From NCBI GenBank assembly GCA_040775095.1, contig JAXGTD010000108.1, positions 1 through 14,277 on the forward strand: a stretch of DNA of 14,277 bases. The letters run 5' to 3'. Below the pieces are notes generated by a model. The model was not told the DNA's origin. It was given only the letters and a program-made list of their open reading frames with translations, and searched no databases. Shown one piece after another: positions 1 through 7,181 of this stretch. A program made the position numbers and the translations under genes. This DNA is from JAXGTD01 sp040775095 (GTDB lineage Bacteria > Pseudomonadota > Gammaproteobacteria > Chromatiales > Chromatiaceae). Within the stretch, counting starts at the first letter, position 1. Each line of letters begins with the position of its first letter.

Positions 1-616
<616 letters not shown>

Positions 617-671
617 GGTTGTGCTCCAAAGACACGAGAATGCGAAAACGCGCCAGTATACGTCGGCACCC

Positions 672-1319
672 TCACCGTCGTGGAATCGGCGTTGCGCGCG
701 CGGGCGAGGCATCGCCCGGATGTCGTGCCGTGGGTTGCGTTGCGAGCGCGAGCTCCTCGGTGAGCCCGGCGCGATAGCGCGCCCAGTCGAAGGCCGCTCC
801 GGGGTCGCTCTTGCGTTCGGGTGCGATGTCGCTGTGGCCGACGATCCGGGCCGGGGTTATTGCGGGGAATCGGGCCATGATCCGGGCCGTGGTCTCGGCG
901 AGCCGCCCGTACTGCGCATCGCTGTATGGCGTCGTATCGTCCCCTTCGAGCTCGACGCCGATCGAAAAGTCGTTGCAGGCGTTGCGTCCCTGAAAGCTCG
1001 AGGTGCCGGCGTGCCAGGCGCGCTCTCGCAGGTCGACAAACTGCACCAGCTCGCCGTCGCGGCGGATCAGCAGATGCGCCGACACGCGCAGCCCCGCGAG
1101 CCGCTCGAAATACGGGTGCGCCGATGGATCGATGCGATTGAGGAACAACTGCTCGATCCATGGGCCTCCGAACCGTCCGGGAGGGAGGCTGATGTTATGG
1201 ATCACGAGCAGATCCACCAGGGTACCCCGTGCGCGGGGGTCGTGGTTCGGCGAGGGCGCCTGTCGGGCGTCGTCCAGGCGGCCTGATGTGGCGCCGACGT
1301 TGGGCTTGGTCGATGGCAT
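672..1319 (-). CDS. ampD: 1,6-anhydro-N-acetylmuramyl-L-alanine amidase AmpD
   Basis: AmpD is a cytoplasmic zinc amidase. It removes the stem peptide from anhydro-muropeptides during cell-wall recycling, and in many Gammaproteobacteria it indirectly keeps AmpC beta-lactamase uninduced. The 215-residue product carries the family signatures: VIHNISLPPGRFGG (39-52), HPYFERLAGLRVSAHLLIRR (68-87), AWHAG (101-105), CNDFSIGVELEG (115-126) and GHSDIAPERKSDPG (161-174). By alignment from memory with the Citrobacter enzyme, the zinc ligands are H41, H162 and D172, and the catalytic residues are E124 and K170; all are present. The last 25 or so residues, rich in Ala, Pro and Arg, go beyond the conserved core. 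The gene starts 15 bp after the CBS-protein stop, so it may be the fifth gene of the DUF1538 transcript. The ribosome binding site is weak. Confidence 0.95.
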   Translation of the reverse strand: MPSTKPNVGATSGRLDDARQAPSPNHDPRARGTLVDLLVIHNISLPPGRFGGPWIEQLFLNRIDPSAHPYFERLAGLRVSAHLLIRRDGELVQFVDLRERAWHAGTSSFQGRNACNDFSIGVELEGDDTTPYSDAQYGRLAETTARIMARFPAITPARIVGHSDIAPERKSDPGAAFDWARYRAGLTEELALATQPTARHPGDASPARATPIPRR

Positions 1320-1334
1320 CGCGCTCGCCCGTGG

Positions 1335-1760
1335 CTAGGGCTCGTTGTGACCGCGGTGCAGTCCCGGCATCATGCCCTTGATGACCAGATCCGTCAGGCT
1401 GACGATGCCGATGACGCGCCCCTCCTCGAGCACCGGTGCGCGCGAGAGGTCGAACCGGTTGAACAGCCGTGCGCAGTAGCGGATGTCCATGTCGGGATTC
1501 ACGCTCAGCAATGGCTTGGACATGATCTCGTAGATGTTGACCCGATCCGGGGCGCGGTCCTGCGCCAGTACCTGGCGGGCGATGTCCGAGATCAAGACCA
1601 TGCCGTATTCGTCGTCCCCATGGCGTTTTCGGACGACCAGCGATTTCGTGTCGACATGGAGCATGCGCTCGAGGGCCTGCGCGACGGTTGCCATGCCGTC
1701 GACCAGATCGAATTCCGTCTTCATCACGTCGCGGACGCGAATCGGTGTGCGTTGGGTCAT
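1335..1760 (-). CDS. CBS-domain pair protein, likely regulatory partner of DUF1538 proteins
   Basis: This small soluble protein (141 residues) consists of little more than two CBS motifs. The first spans about 8-65, opening RVRDVMKTEF and closing VLISDIARQVL. The second spans about 75-130, opening IYEIMSKPLLSV and closing GIVSLTDLVIKG. CBS pairs (Bateman modules) usually bind adenosine nucleotides such as AMP, ATP or S-adenosylmethionine and relay energy or metabolite state to a partner protein. No catalytic domain or membrane segment is present, so a partner is expected. The start lies 2 bp after the PII-like stop, with AGGAG about 10 bases upstream inside that gene's 3' end, so the two are probably co-translated. 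The family call is secure. The ligand, and the role as regulator of the adjacent membrane proteins, are inferred from gene order. Confidence 0.9.
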   Translation of the reverse strand: MTQRTPIRVRDVMKTEFDLVDGMATVAQALERMLHVDTKSLVVRKRHGDDEYGMVLISDIARQVLAQDRAPDRVNIYEIMSKPLLSVNPDMDIRYCARLFNRFDLSRAPVLEEGRVIGIVSLTDLVIKGMMPGLHRGHNEP

Positions 1761-1762
1761 GG

Positions 1763-2113
1763 TCAGATCTCCTCTTGGACCTTTTCTGACAACATGCGGA
1801 TCTGATGGCTGATGCCCACGGCGTCCTCGACATCGACCTGGAAGGCGATGCCACTGCCGGCCTGTTCCTCGAACCGGCCGACATCGGCGATGGTCTCGAG
1901 AATGGCGCGACTCAGGTGCTCTTCCACCAGCAACAGCACCACGTCGCGCTGGCTCTCGAGGTTCAGACCGAAAAAGGTCTTCTGCTTTTCGATGCCCTCG
2001 CCACGGGCCTGGCTGATGACGGTCGAGCCGGTGGCGCCAGCGGCCCGGGCCGCCTGCAGCACGGCCTCTGTCTCGGCGCGCTCGATCAGGGCAATGATGA
2101 GCTTGAAATGCAT
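1763..2113 (-). CDS. PII-like signalling protein (noncanonical GlnB-fold)
   Basis: This 116-residue protein has the length and strand-helix-strand layout of the PII superfamily: MHFKLIIALIERAETEAVLQ, a short T-loop region (about 36-56), then DVVLLLVEEHLSRAILETIA and a final IAFQVDVEDAVGI strand. PII trimers sense small effectors and dock onto transporters or enzymes through the T-loop. Two departures from classical GlnB/GlnK are visible. The T-loop is about six residues shorter and lacks the uridylylated tyrosine. The B-loop, normally TGxxGDGKIF, reads EQAGSGIAF (83-91) and has lost the nucleotide-contacting lysine. It may therefore bind a different effector or none. It lies 4 bp after the second DUF1538 gene and 2 bp before the CBS gene, which points to control of the membrane proteins. 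A nitrogen-regulatory role should not be assumed from the family name. Confidence 0.85.
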   Translation of the reverse strand: MHFKLIIALIERAETEAVLQAARAAGATGSTVISQARGEGIEKQKTFFGLNLESQRDVVLLLVEEHLSRAILETIADVGRFEEQAGSGIAFQVDVEDAVGISHQIRMLSEKVQEEI

Positions 2114-2117
2114 GGAT

Positions 2118-2936
2118 TCAATCCTCGGTTATCGTTTCGCCGACGCGGCGGCCGTACCCCGCGCGCCAGGCGCTTAGTTGCGCGTAGACCATGACGCTCA
2201 TAATGGGAAAGAGGCTTGCGAACGCGATCAGGCCGAATCCATCGAGCAGCGGATTGCGGCCGGGAATACTGCTGGACAGACCCAGGCCGAGGGCCGCAAC
2301 CAGGGGCACGGTGACGGTCGAGGTCGTGACGCCGCCAGAGTCGTAGGCGAGGGCGATGATGGTGCGCGGCGCGAAGGCGGTCTGGATTAGGACGACCACG
2401 TAGCCGCTGATGATGTAGTAGTGCAGCGGTGTGCCGCTGATGATGCGATAGGCACCCAGCGCGATGCCGATGGCGACGCCGATGGCGACCGCGATCCGCA
2501 GCCCCCAGGTGCTGATCGCACCGGCCGAGACCTGATTGGCCTTGATCGCCACCGCGATCAGCGATGGCTCCGCGATGGTGGTCGCAAAGCCGATGGCGAA
2601 CGCAAAGAGATAGACCCAGAGATAGGCGTGCCAGTCGTGCCCGCGTGCCGGCCCGACCCCATCCGACAGGGGAGTCAGCCCCAGGAACTCTGGTGCGGTG
2701 AGTTGTTGGGCCATCAGCTTGCCCAGCGGGAACAGGGCCGTCTCGAGCCCTTGGATGAAGAATGCCAGGCCAAGCAGTACCAGGACGAAGCCGGTGACGA
2801 CGCGCCCGAGATTGGGGATGCGTCGGCGCAGCACCAGCACCTGGAAGCCGATCAGGATGCCGAGGATCGGCAGCACATCGTCCAGCGTGGTGCAGATCGG
2901 CACCAGGTCGTCGAACGGGCAGATGCTGTCGGTCAT
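2118..2936 (-). CDS. DUF1538 polytopic membrane protein, second copy
   Basis: This is an integral membrane protein of 272 residues and unknown function. Hydrophobic stretches suggest about six membrane segments, at roughly 20-38, 46-64, 105-130, 145-165, 172-190 and 204-222, plus a hydrophobic stretch near 235-253. The DUF1538 hallmarks are present: PNLGRVVTGF (41-50), IQGLETALFPLG (61-72), FATTIAEPSLIAVA (117-130), AYDSGGVTTSTVTVP (197-211) and GRNPLLDGFGLIAFASLFPI (226-245). The polar Gly/Thr/Ser/Pro-rich motifs inside membrane segments resemble pore or substrate elements of transporters, but no substrate can be named. The start codon ATG overlaps the stop of the first copy by 4 bp (ATGA), and the PII-like gene begins 4 bp downstream. 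The N-terminus (Cys6, Cys15) and the C-terminal tail after 255 differ from the first copy, so the two proteins are not simple duplicates. Confidence 0.85.
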   Translation of the reverse strand: MTDSICPFDDLVPICTTLDDVLPILGILIGFQVLVLRRRIPNLGRVVTGFVLVLLGLAFFIQGLETALFPLGKLMAQQLTAPEFLGLTPLSDGVGPARGHDWHAYLWVYLFAFAIGFATTIAEPSLIAVAIKANQVSAGAISTWGLRIAVAIGVAIGIALGAYRIISGTPLHYYIISGYVVVLIQTAFAPRTIIALAYDSGGVTTSTVTVPLVAALGLGLSSSIPGRNPLLDGFGLIAFASLFPIMSVMVYAQLSAWRAGYGRRVGETITED

Positions 2937-3667
2937 AGGGCCATCCCGTAGGCCATCACGAAGATCATTGGTGTGAGCGACGCGAAGGCAATGAGACCAA
3001 AGCCATCGATCATCGGATTACGCCCCTCGATGCTCGAGGCCAGCCCGACACCGAGGGCGGTGACCAGGGGGACGGTGATGGTCGACGTGGTCACGCCCCC
3101 GGAGTCGTAGGCGATGCCGATGATCTCCTTGGGCGCCAGGCCTGTCATGATCACGACGCCGAGGTAGCCGCCGATGATCAGGTACTGGATCGGCCAGCCG
3201 CGCAGGATGCGCAAGACGCCGAGGACGATGGCAAACCCCACCGACAACGCGACCGTGTACCGCAGCCCCTCCGCATAGGCATCCCTGGCCGGGGGCGTGT
3301 CATCGATCATGCCGCCGTTGGCGGCGACCGCCGCCGCCTCATCGGCCACCGCGATGAGCGCGGGCTCGGCCACCGTCGTGCCAAAACCCAGGGCAAACGC
3401 GAACGCGATCAACCAGAGCAGGCTGCCCTTGCGGGCGAAATCCCAGGCCATGCTCTCGCCGAGCGGGAACAGTCCGAGCTTGAGCCCCTGCACGAACAGG
3501 GTCAGCCCGATCACGACCATGGCGCTGCCCCAGAACAGATCGCCCAGATTGGGGATCGGCTGCTCGAGTACCGCCAGTTGGAAGAACGCCACCACCGCGA
3601 CGATCGGGAGCAGGTCACGCAGGCTGTCGAGGAGAGACCCGAGCAATTGCCGGGCGAGCGTCTTCAA
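2933..3667 (-). CDS. DUF1538 polytopic membrane protein, first copy
   Basis: This is an integral membrane protein of 244 residues and unknown function, the first gene of the unit. It shares its motif order with the downstream copy: PNLGDLFWGS (39-48), FVQGLKLGLFPLG (58-70), FGTTVAEPALIAVADEA (95-111), AYDSGGVTTSTITVP (186-200) and GRNPMIDGFGLIAFASLTPM (215-234). A less hydrophobic insert (about 112-133) separates the two halves. The reading frame meets an upstream stop at 3683-3685 with no ATG in between, so I place the start at the TTG ending at 3667. A later start is possible but would remove the amphipathic N-terminus. No convincing ribosome binding site is visible for the TTG. Two related but distinct copies in one operon suggest a heteromeric complex, or two halves of what is a single double-length protein elsewhere; this is inference. 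Confidence 0.83.
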   Translation of the reverse strand: MKTLARQLLGSLLDSLRDLLPIVAVVAFFQLAVLEQPIPNLGDLFWGSAMVVIGLTLFVQGLKLGLFPLGESMAWDFARKGSLLWLIAFAFALGFGTTVAEPALIAVADEAAAVAANGGMIDDTPPARDAYAEGLRYTVALSVGFAIVLGVLRILRGWPIQYLIIGGYLGVVIMTGLAPKEIIGIAYDSGGVTTSTITVPLVTALGVGLASSIEGRNPMIDGFGLIAFASLTPMIFVMAYGMAL

Positions 3668-3819
3668 CGCCCGCGGCCTACATCAGCGATGGCCGGGAAC
3701 GCAACCAGCGGGTGCTTGCAATGGTGTGGCATGAAAACAGATGGCTCTCGCTGCAGATCGACGCGAATGGCCGCTCGGCCAGTCGCCGCGTGTGGCACCT
3801 CGACTCCCGGATACGCCAT

Positions 3820-3848
3820 CGCCGGGGGCTCAAGCCCGCTTCCCGGCG
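3820..3848. repeat. Nested inverted repeat
   Basis: The outer arms CGCCGGG (3820-3826) and CCCGGCG (3842-3848) enclose inner arms GGGCT (3826-3830) and AGCCC (3833-3837). It could fold as a hairpin in either strand's RNA or serve as an operator for the divergent genes. Short GC palindromes arise easily in DNA of this composition, so the functional assignment is weak. Confidence 0.35.
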
Positions 3849-4040
3849 CGTAGTCTTTCGGCGGTGGCGAGAGACCGCATATGGGCGCCGACTCCCGTCG
3901 CAGTTTCCGCAGCCGGGGCGGCAACGTCAAGCCGCCTGACCTGGCGCCTTCGGCGCGAACGGCTGCACCCCGCGCCGATGCAGGGCGCGCGGTGGCCCTC
4001 GAGCCCGATGTGTCCCGGCCGCGGGGGCAGCGCCGCGGGC

Positions 4041-4069
4041 TGTCGATCTGGCGTGCGGCGACGTAGAAT
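4041..4069 (+). promoter_or_regulatory. Possible sigma70-type promoter of nadC
   Basis: TAGAAT at 4064-4069 matches the -10 consensus at five of six positions. The sequence 17 bases upstream, TGTCGA at 4041-4046, is a poor -35. If it is used, transcription would start near 4076 and the leader hairpin at 4086-4110 would lie at the extreme 5' end of the nadC message. Confidence 0.3.
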
Positions 4070-4085
4070 TCAGGCCCACCCCTCC

Positions 4086-4110
4086 GGCCGGCGCACGGAT
4101 TGCGCCGGCC
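4086..4110 (+). promoter_or_regulatory. Perfect hairpin in the nadC leader
   Basis: The arms GGCCGGCGCA (4086-4095) and TGCGCCGGCC (4101-4110) are perfectly complementary across 10 bp, with the 5-base loop CGGAT. The element ends 15 bases before the GGAG (4126-4129) that serves nadC. No T-run follows, so it is not a standard terminator. It could be an mRNA-stabilising 5' hairpin or a DNA operator. Confidence 0.5.
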
Positions 4111-4136
4111 ACAACCCTGCCCACCGGAGTGCGCCC

Positions 4137-5024
4137 ATGGCCGACAGCGAAACCTCATCGGCGAACCTCGCCCAGACACCGGCCCGCTCGCTTCCCCCGC
4201 TTGCGCTGATCCAGCAACAGGTGCAGGAGGCGCTGGCCGAGGACGTTGGTAGCGGGGATCTCACGGCGGCGCTGCTGCCGCGTGGGCGCCTGGCGCGGGC
4301 CGAGGTGATCACCCGTGAGCCGGCCATCCTGAGCGGTCGTGCCTGGTTCGACGCGGTGTTCCGGCAGCTCGATGCAGGGATCCGGATCGATTGGGCGGCC
4401 GAAGACGGCGAGCGGGTCGACGCGGGTCAGACCCTTTGCCAGCTCCGCGGGGGGCTGCGGGAATTGCTCACCGGTGAGCGGACCGCGTTGAATTTTCTGC
4501 AGACCCTCTCGGGCACGGCGACGCGTGCCCGCCGCTACGCGGATGCGGTCGCGGGTCTTGCGGTGCACATCCTCGACACCCGCAAGACCCTGCCGGGGCT
4601 GCGGCTGGCGCAGAAGTATGCCGTCCTGTGCGGGGGTTGCTACAACCACCGCATGGGGTTGTTCGATGCGATTCTGATCAAGGAGAACCATGTCATGGCG
4701 GCCGGTTCCATCGCCGCGGCGGTCAGTGCCGCGAGGCGGCTCGCCGGTGGCGTGTGGGTCGAGGTTGAGGTCGAATCCCTCCCCGAGCTGGAACAGGCGC
4801 TTGATGCGGGCGCCGAACGGATACTGCTCGACAATTTCAGTCTCCAGGACATGCGCAGGGCGGCGTCGATCGGTGCCGGTCGTGCCAGGCTGGAGGCCTC
4901 CGGGGGCATTACCATGGAGCGGCTGCGCCAGATCGCCGAGACCGGCGTCGACGATATCTCCGTCGGAGACCTGACCAAGGGCGTCGACGCCATCGACCTG
5001 TCCATGCGACTGGTGGATGGCTGA
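4137..5024 (+). CDS. nadC: Nicotinate-nucleotide pyrophosphorylase (quinolinate phosphoribosyltransferase)
   Basis: NadC converts quinolinate and PRPP to nicotinate mononucleotide, CO2 and pyrophosphate, the entry of de novo NAD synthesis in the cytoplasm. The 295-residue product is full length for the family. It shows the signatures EDVGSGDLT (35-43), LTGERTALNFLQTLSG (111-126), HILDTRKTLPGLR (144-156), KYAVLCGGCYNHRMGLFD (160-177), LIKENH (180-185), EVEVE (209-213), LLDNF (230-234) and ASGGI (254-258). Together these supply the basic and acidic residues that bind quinolinate and PRPP. The frame is open for 132 further codons upstream, but the ATG at 4137 has GGAG at 4126-4129 with 7 bases between and gives the normal N-terminus, so the longer version is rejected. 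The gene stands alone on this strand and converges on the Tat-exported PLP enzyme. Confidence 0.97.
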   Translation: MADSETSSANLAQTPARSLPPLALIQQQVQEALAEDVGSGDLTAALLPRGRLARAEVITREPAILSGRAWFDAVFRQLDAGIRIDWAAEDGERVDAGQTLCQLRGGLRELLTGERTALNFLQTLSGTATRARRYADAVAGLAVHILDTRKTLPGLRLAQKYAVLCGGCYNHRMGLFDAILIKENHVMAAGSIAAAVSAARRLAGGVWVEVEVESLPELEQALDAGAERILLDNFSLQDMRRAASIGAGRARLEASGGITMERLRQIAETGVDDISVGDLTKGVDAIDLSMRLVDG

Positions 5025-5070
5025 GCCGCGGGCTCGAGACCCGGCGAGCGGGCGAGGAAGCATGCCTGGC

Positions 5071-5100
5071 CTGGCGGGGACCTCATCGGGCCCCCGCTAG
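5071..5100. terminator. Hairpin between convergent genes, possible bidirectional terminator
   Basis: The arms 5071-5082 and 5089-5100 pair over 12 positions with one mismatch and one G-T wobble, around the 6-base loop TCATCG. It lies 46 bp after the nadC stop and 19 bp beyond the stop of the convergent PLP-enzyme gene. No T-run follows on either strand, so this is a GC-type hairpin of uncertain strength. Confidence 0.45.
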
Positions 5101-5119
5101 CGCCGCGCGGACCGTCCGC

Positions 5120-6520
5120 CTACATGGTGGCGTACAGCGCCGCCATGGCCCTGACCAGCCCCTCGGCGTCGTTGTCGTTGTGGAACAGGTGGGTGGAGAT
5201 GCGCAGCGCGTGCACCTCCTCGGGATCGCTGCTGTGCACGTGGAAATCCGTCGTGCGCACGATATAGCCATACTCCTCGCGCAGCCGGTCGCGGAACAGG
5301 TTCAGCGTGGCCAGGTCGGTCTGGTCCGGGAACGGATTGAATGAGCTGATGCCGCTGGTCAGCTCCGGTACGTCGGGCGAGTACAGCACGGCATCCGGGA
5401 AGGCCTGCATGATGAGCTGCTTGGTGTAGCTGCCCAGGGCCTTGTCGTGGGCCTCGATGCGGTCGCGGCCAATCTGGCCCCAGAGGTCGCAGGAATCCGC
5501 CAGGGCGCGCAGGGCCGGGTAGTTGTCGTTGCCCTTGTACTGCAGCACGGTCTGCCAGCCAAACACGGGCAGATACTGCGCAAGGGATGAATTGATTGCC
5601 CACATTGGCTCGCGGTCGGGCCAGAATTCGGCAACGCGGCTCGCGTCCGCGCGCACATAGAGCAGCCCGGTTCCGCCGGGGCCGCATTGCCATTTGTGGC
5701 CGGATGCGGCGTAGAAGTCGCAGTTGATAGCATGCAGGTCGAGATTGAGCATACCGGAGCCGTGGGCGCCGTCGATCAGGGTCACGATGCCCGACGGCAC
5801 CGCAATCTCGTTGCAGATGCGCCCCACCGGTAACACCGCGCCGGTCTTGTAGGTGATGTGCGATATCACAATCAGCCGCGTCTCCGGACGGACCGCGGCG
5901 GCGATCGCGTCGAGATAGTCCTCTTCCGAGCTGGGGAAGACCGGGATGTCGACGACTTCAAGATCGATGCCGATGCGATCGGCCAACACCCACAAGGGCG
6001 AGGTGGCAGCGACGTGCTCGTGATGCGTCGTAATCACGTGGTCGCCGGCGCGCAAGTCCAGACCGTGCAGCACGCTGACCATGCCGTCGGTGGTGTTACG
6101 GCTGATGACTAATTCGGAATCGTTGCAGCCGAAGTGCGGCGCGATGCGTGCCACCAGCCCGCTGGTATAGGGAAAACCGCCCCATTCTCCCTGCATATCC
6201 CATGGATATGTGGCGACGAGGCGGTTATAGGCGTCGTAGTTCTCCAGCACCTGGGCGGGCATCGACCCGGTGGTGCCGATGTTCATGTAGGTGCTGTGCT
6301 TGTCGAGCACGAACAGCTTGCGAACCTCTTTGAAGATCTTGTCGTCGTCCCAGCCTGGCTTGATGTCGAACGAGACATCTGTCGTTTTCCCCGCCAGCGC
6401 GGAGAGCGGTCCCGCCATGGCCGCGGCGCCCGCGGCCGCGCCCGCGAGCCGCAGGAAGCCGCGGCGGTCGAGTCGAGGGCGGATACCGGGGAGGGTGCTC
6501 TGGGGGTCATCGTCATGCAT
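5120..6520 (-). CDS. Tat-exported PLP-dependent class V aminotransferase-fold enzyme
   Basis: This is a 466-residue fold-type I PLP enzyme of the isopenicillin N epimerase/cysteine desulfurase-like class. PLP signatures are visible: RNTTDG (141-146, phosphate side), HHEHV (166-170), LIDGAHGSG (248-256, with Asp250 expected to contact the pyridine nitrogen), and ASGHKWQCGPGGTG (272-285, where Lys276 should form the Schiff base). The N-terminus is a clear twin-arginine signal: LDRRGFLRLAG (17-27), a hydrophobic Ala-rich stretch, and a probable cut after SALA (about 43). Tat export of a folded cofactor enzyme to the periplasm is logical and has a precedent in PvdN, the periplasmic pyoverdine-tailoring enzyme of Pseudomonas. 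The substrate is unknown here, and no siderophore genes are nearby. AAGGAG at 6527-6532, six bases before the ATG, supports the start. The gene appears monocistronic, and no partner is evident. Confidence 0.88.
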   Translation of the reverse strand: MHDDDPQSTLPGIRPRLDRRGFLRLAGAAAGAAAMAGPLSALAGKTTDVSFDIKPGWDDDKIFKEVRKLFVLDKHSTYMNIGTTGSMPAQVLENYDAYNRLVATYPWDMQGEWGGFPYTSGLVARIAPHFGCNDSELVISRNTTDGMVSVLHGLDLRAGDHVITTHHEHVAATSPLWVLADRIGIDLEVVDIPVFPSSEEDYLDAIAAAVRPETRLIVISHITYKTGAVLPVGRICNEIAVPSGIVTLIDGAHGSGMLNLDLHAINCDFYAASGHKWQCGPGGTGLLYVRADASRVAEFWPDREPMWAINSSLAQYLPVFGWQTVLQYKGNDNYPALRALADSCDLWGQIGRDRIEAHDKALGSYTKQLIMQAFPDAVLYSPDVPELTSGISSFNPFPDQTDLATLNLFRDRLREEYGYIVRTTDFHVHSSDPEEVHALRISTHLFHNDNDAEGLVRAMAALYATM

Positions 6521-6827
6521 CGTCGGCTCCTTGATGGTCGGTTCTTCACTTGGCGAGACGCTGATTCAATGTCGTCCGGGCACTCGGTCAGCTCTATTCT
6601 CAAGCGCGCTCAGCGCTCGAAAATGCCGGGCAGTCCGTGTCCCGGATGGGAAACGCTCCTGATCGACGTCTCCCTAAGGGTCGCAGACCACTGATCCAAT
6701 CAAAAACGCGACGCGCGATCTGTGACCTGGTTCGCGATTGAGAGACCGGCCACCGTACGATGGCGATCTTGGCGCGGCCAACCGGTCCCGGCGCGCGGGA
6801 CGGGGGCGGACCCCGTCCAACGATGGG
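6521..6827. other. Spacer between cbpM and the PLP-enzyme gene
   Basis: This 307-bp stretch contains the probable end of the cbpM transcript (hairpin 6798-6818) and the unmapped promoter of the PLP-enzyme gene. Short symmetries are visible: CCCTAAGGG at 6673-6681, TGAT-CCA-ATCA at 6692-6702, and an A5 run at 6702-6706 (T5 on the minus strand). I see no credible gene in it and no promoter good enough to call. Confidence 0.5.
6798..6818 (-). terminator. Hairpin after cbpM, possible terminator
   Basis: The perfect 8-bp arms GGACGGGG (6798-6805) and CCCCGTCC (6811-6818) have a 5-base loop and begin 9 bases beyond the cbpM stop on the minus strand. The position and stem strength suit termination or 3'-end protection. 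The lack of a T-run makes intrinsic termination uncertain. Confidence 0.45.
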
Positions 6828-7178
6828 CTAGGTCCTCGTCTCCTTGGCATCGGACAGGCTGCCGAGGACCTGCTCGAGGCGGCGCACCCGTGCGCGCAAC
6901 TGCTCGACCTCCTCGAGCAGATCCAGGGCCAGCGCGGCACCCGGCAGGTTGACCTCGAGATCGCGTTGAAGACGCAGCGCACGGCGGGTGCGTTTGACCT
7001 CCACGCCGGTGAAACGCCACTGCTCCGGGACCTTCCCGCGCGGATGCAGCATACCCTCGCCGACCATCAGACTGATCTGCTCGATGCTCACGCCGCACAC
7101 GCGGGTCAGCTCGGTAACGCTGAGCAGGGTGTGCTCGTCGAGCAGAACACCCTCGATTCCGTGATTCATCTCTGCCAT
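6828..7178 (-). CDS. cbpM: Chaperone modulatory protein CbpM
   Basis: CbpM is a small cytoplasmic regulator that binds the J-domain of CbpA and inhibits both its DnaK co-chaperone and DNA-binding activities in E. coli. The 116-residue product matches in size and layout. It has a MerR-like winged-helix region (about 18-70, with LLSVTELTRVCGVSIEQISLM and GKVPEQWRFTGVEVKR) followed by a predicted coiled-coil helix (about 82-108, ALDLLEEVEQLRARVRRLEQ). It starts 3 bases after the cbpA stop, so the pair is co-transcribed and probably made in fixed proportion. The call rests on the characteristic HTH-plus-coil arrangement and on its position directly after cbpA. A general MerR-family regulator is the alternative, but the linkage makes that unlikely. 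Confidence 0.92.
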   Translation of the reverse strand: MAEMNHGIEGVLLDEHTLLSVTELTRVCGVSIEQISLMVGEGMLHPRGKVPEQWRFTGVEVKRTRRALRLQRDLEVNLPGAALALDLLEEVEQLRARVRRLEQVLGSLSDAKETRT

Positions 7179-7181
7179 GGC

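Larger units (their letters stand above)
3668..4136. other. Divergent spacer between the DUF1538 unit and nadC
   Basis: This 469-bp spacer must contain start signals for both directions. Long open frames cross it on both strands, but they are unlike any protein I know and fit chance openness in GC-rich DNA. I see nested inverted repeats at 3820-3848, a possible nadC -10 element at 4064-4069 and a strong hairpin at 4086-4110. A 22-codon minus-strand frame (3664-3732) ends with its TGA overlapping the TTG start of the DUF1538 gene, but it lacks a ribosome binding site. No clear minus-strand promoter was recognised. Confidence 0.6.

Noticed and set aside
3741..4136. In-frame N-terminal extension of nadC by 132 codons
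   Set aside because: The extension has no family match in its sequence, is Arg/Pro/Ala-rich like chance GC frames, and the ATG at 4137 has a good ribosome binding site and gives normal family length.
6692..6702. FNR-like symmetric site TGAT-CCA-ATCA
   Set aside because: The half-sites are spaced by 3 bases where FNR sites have 4, and no promoter is placed around it, so the match is not convincing.
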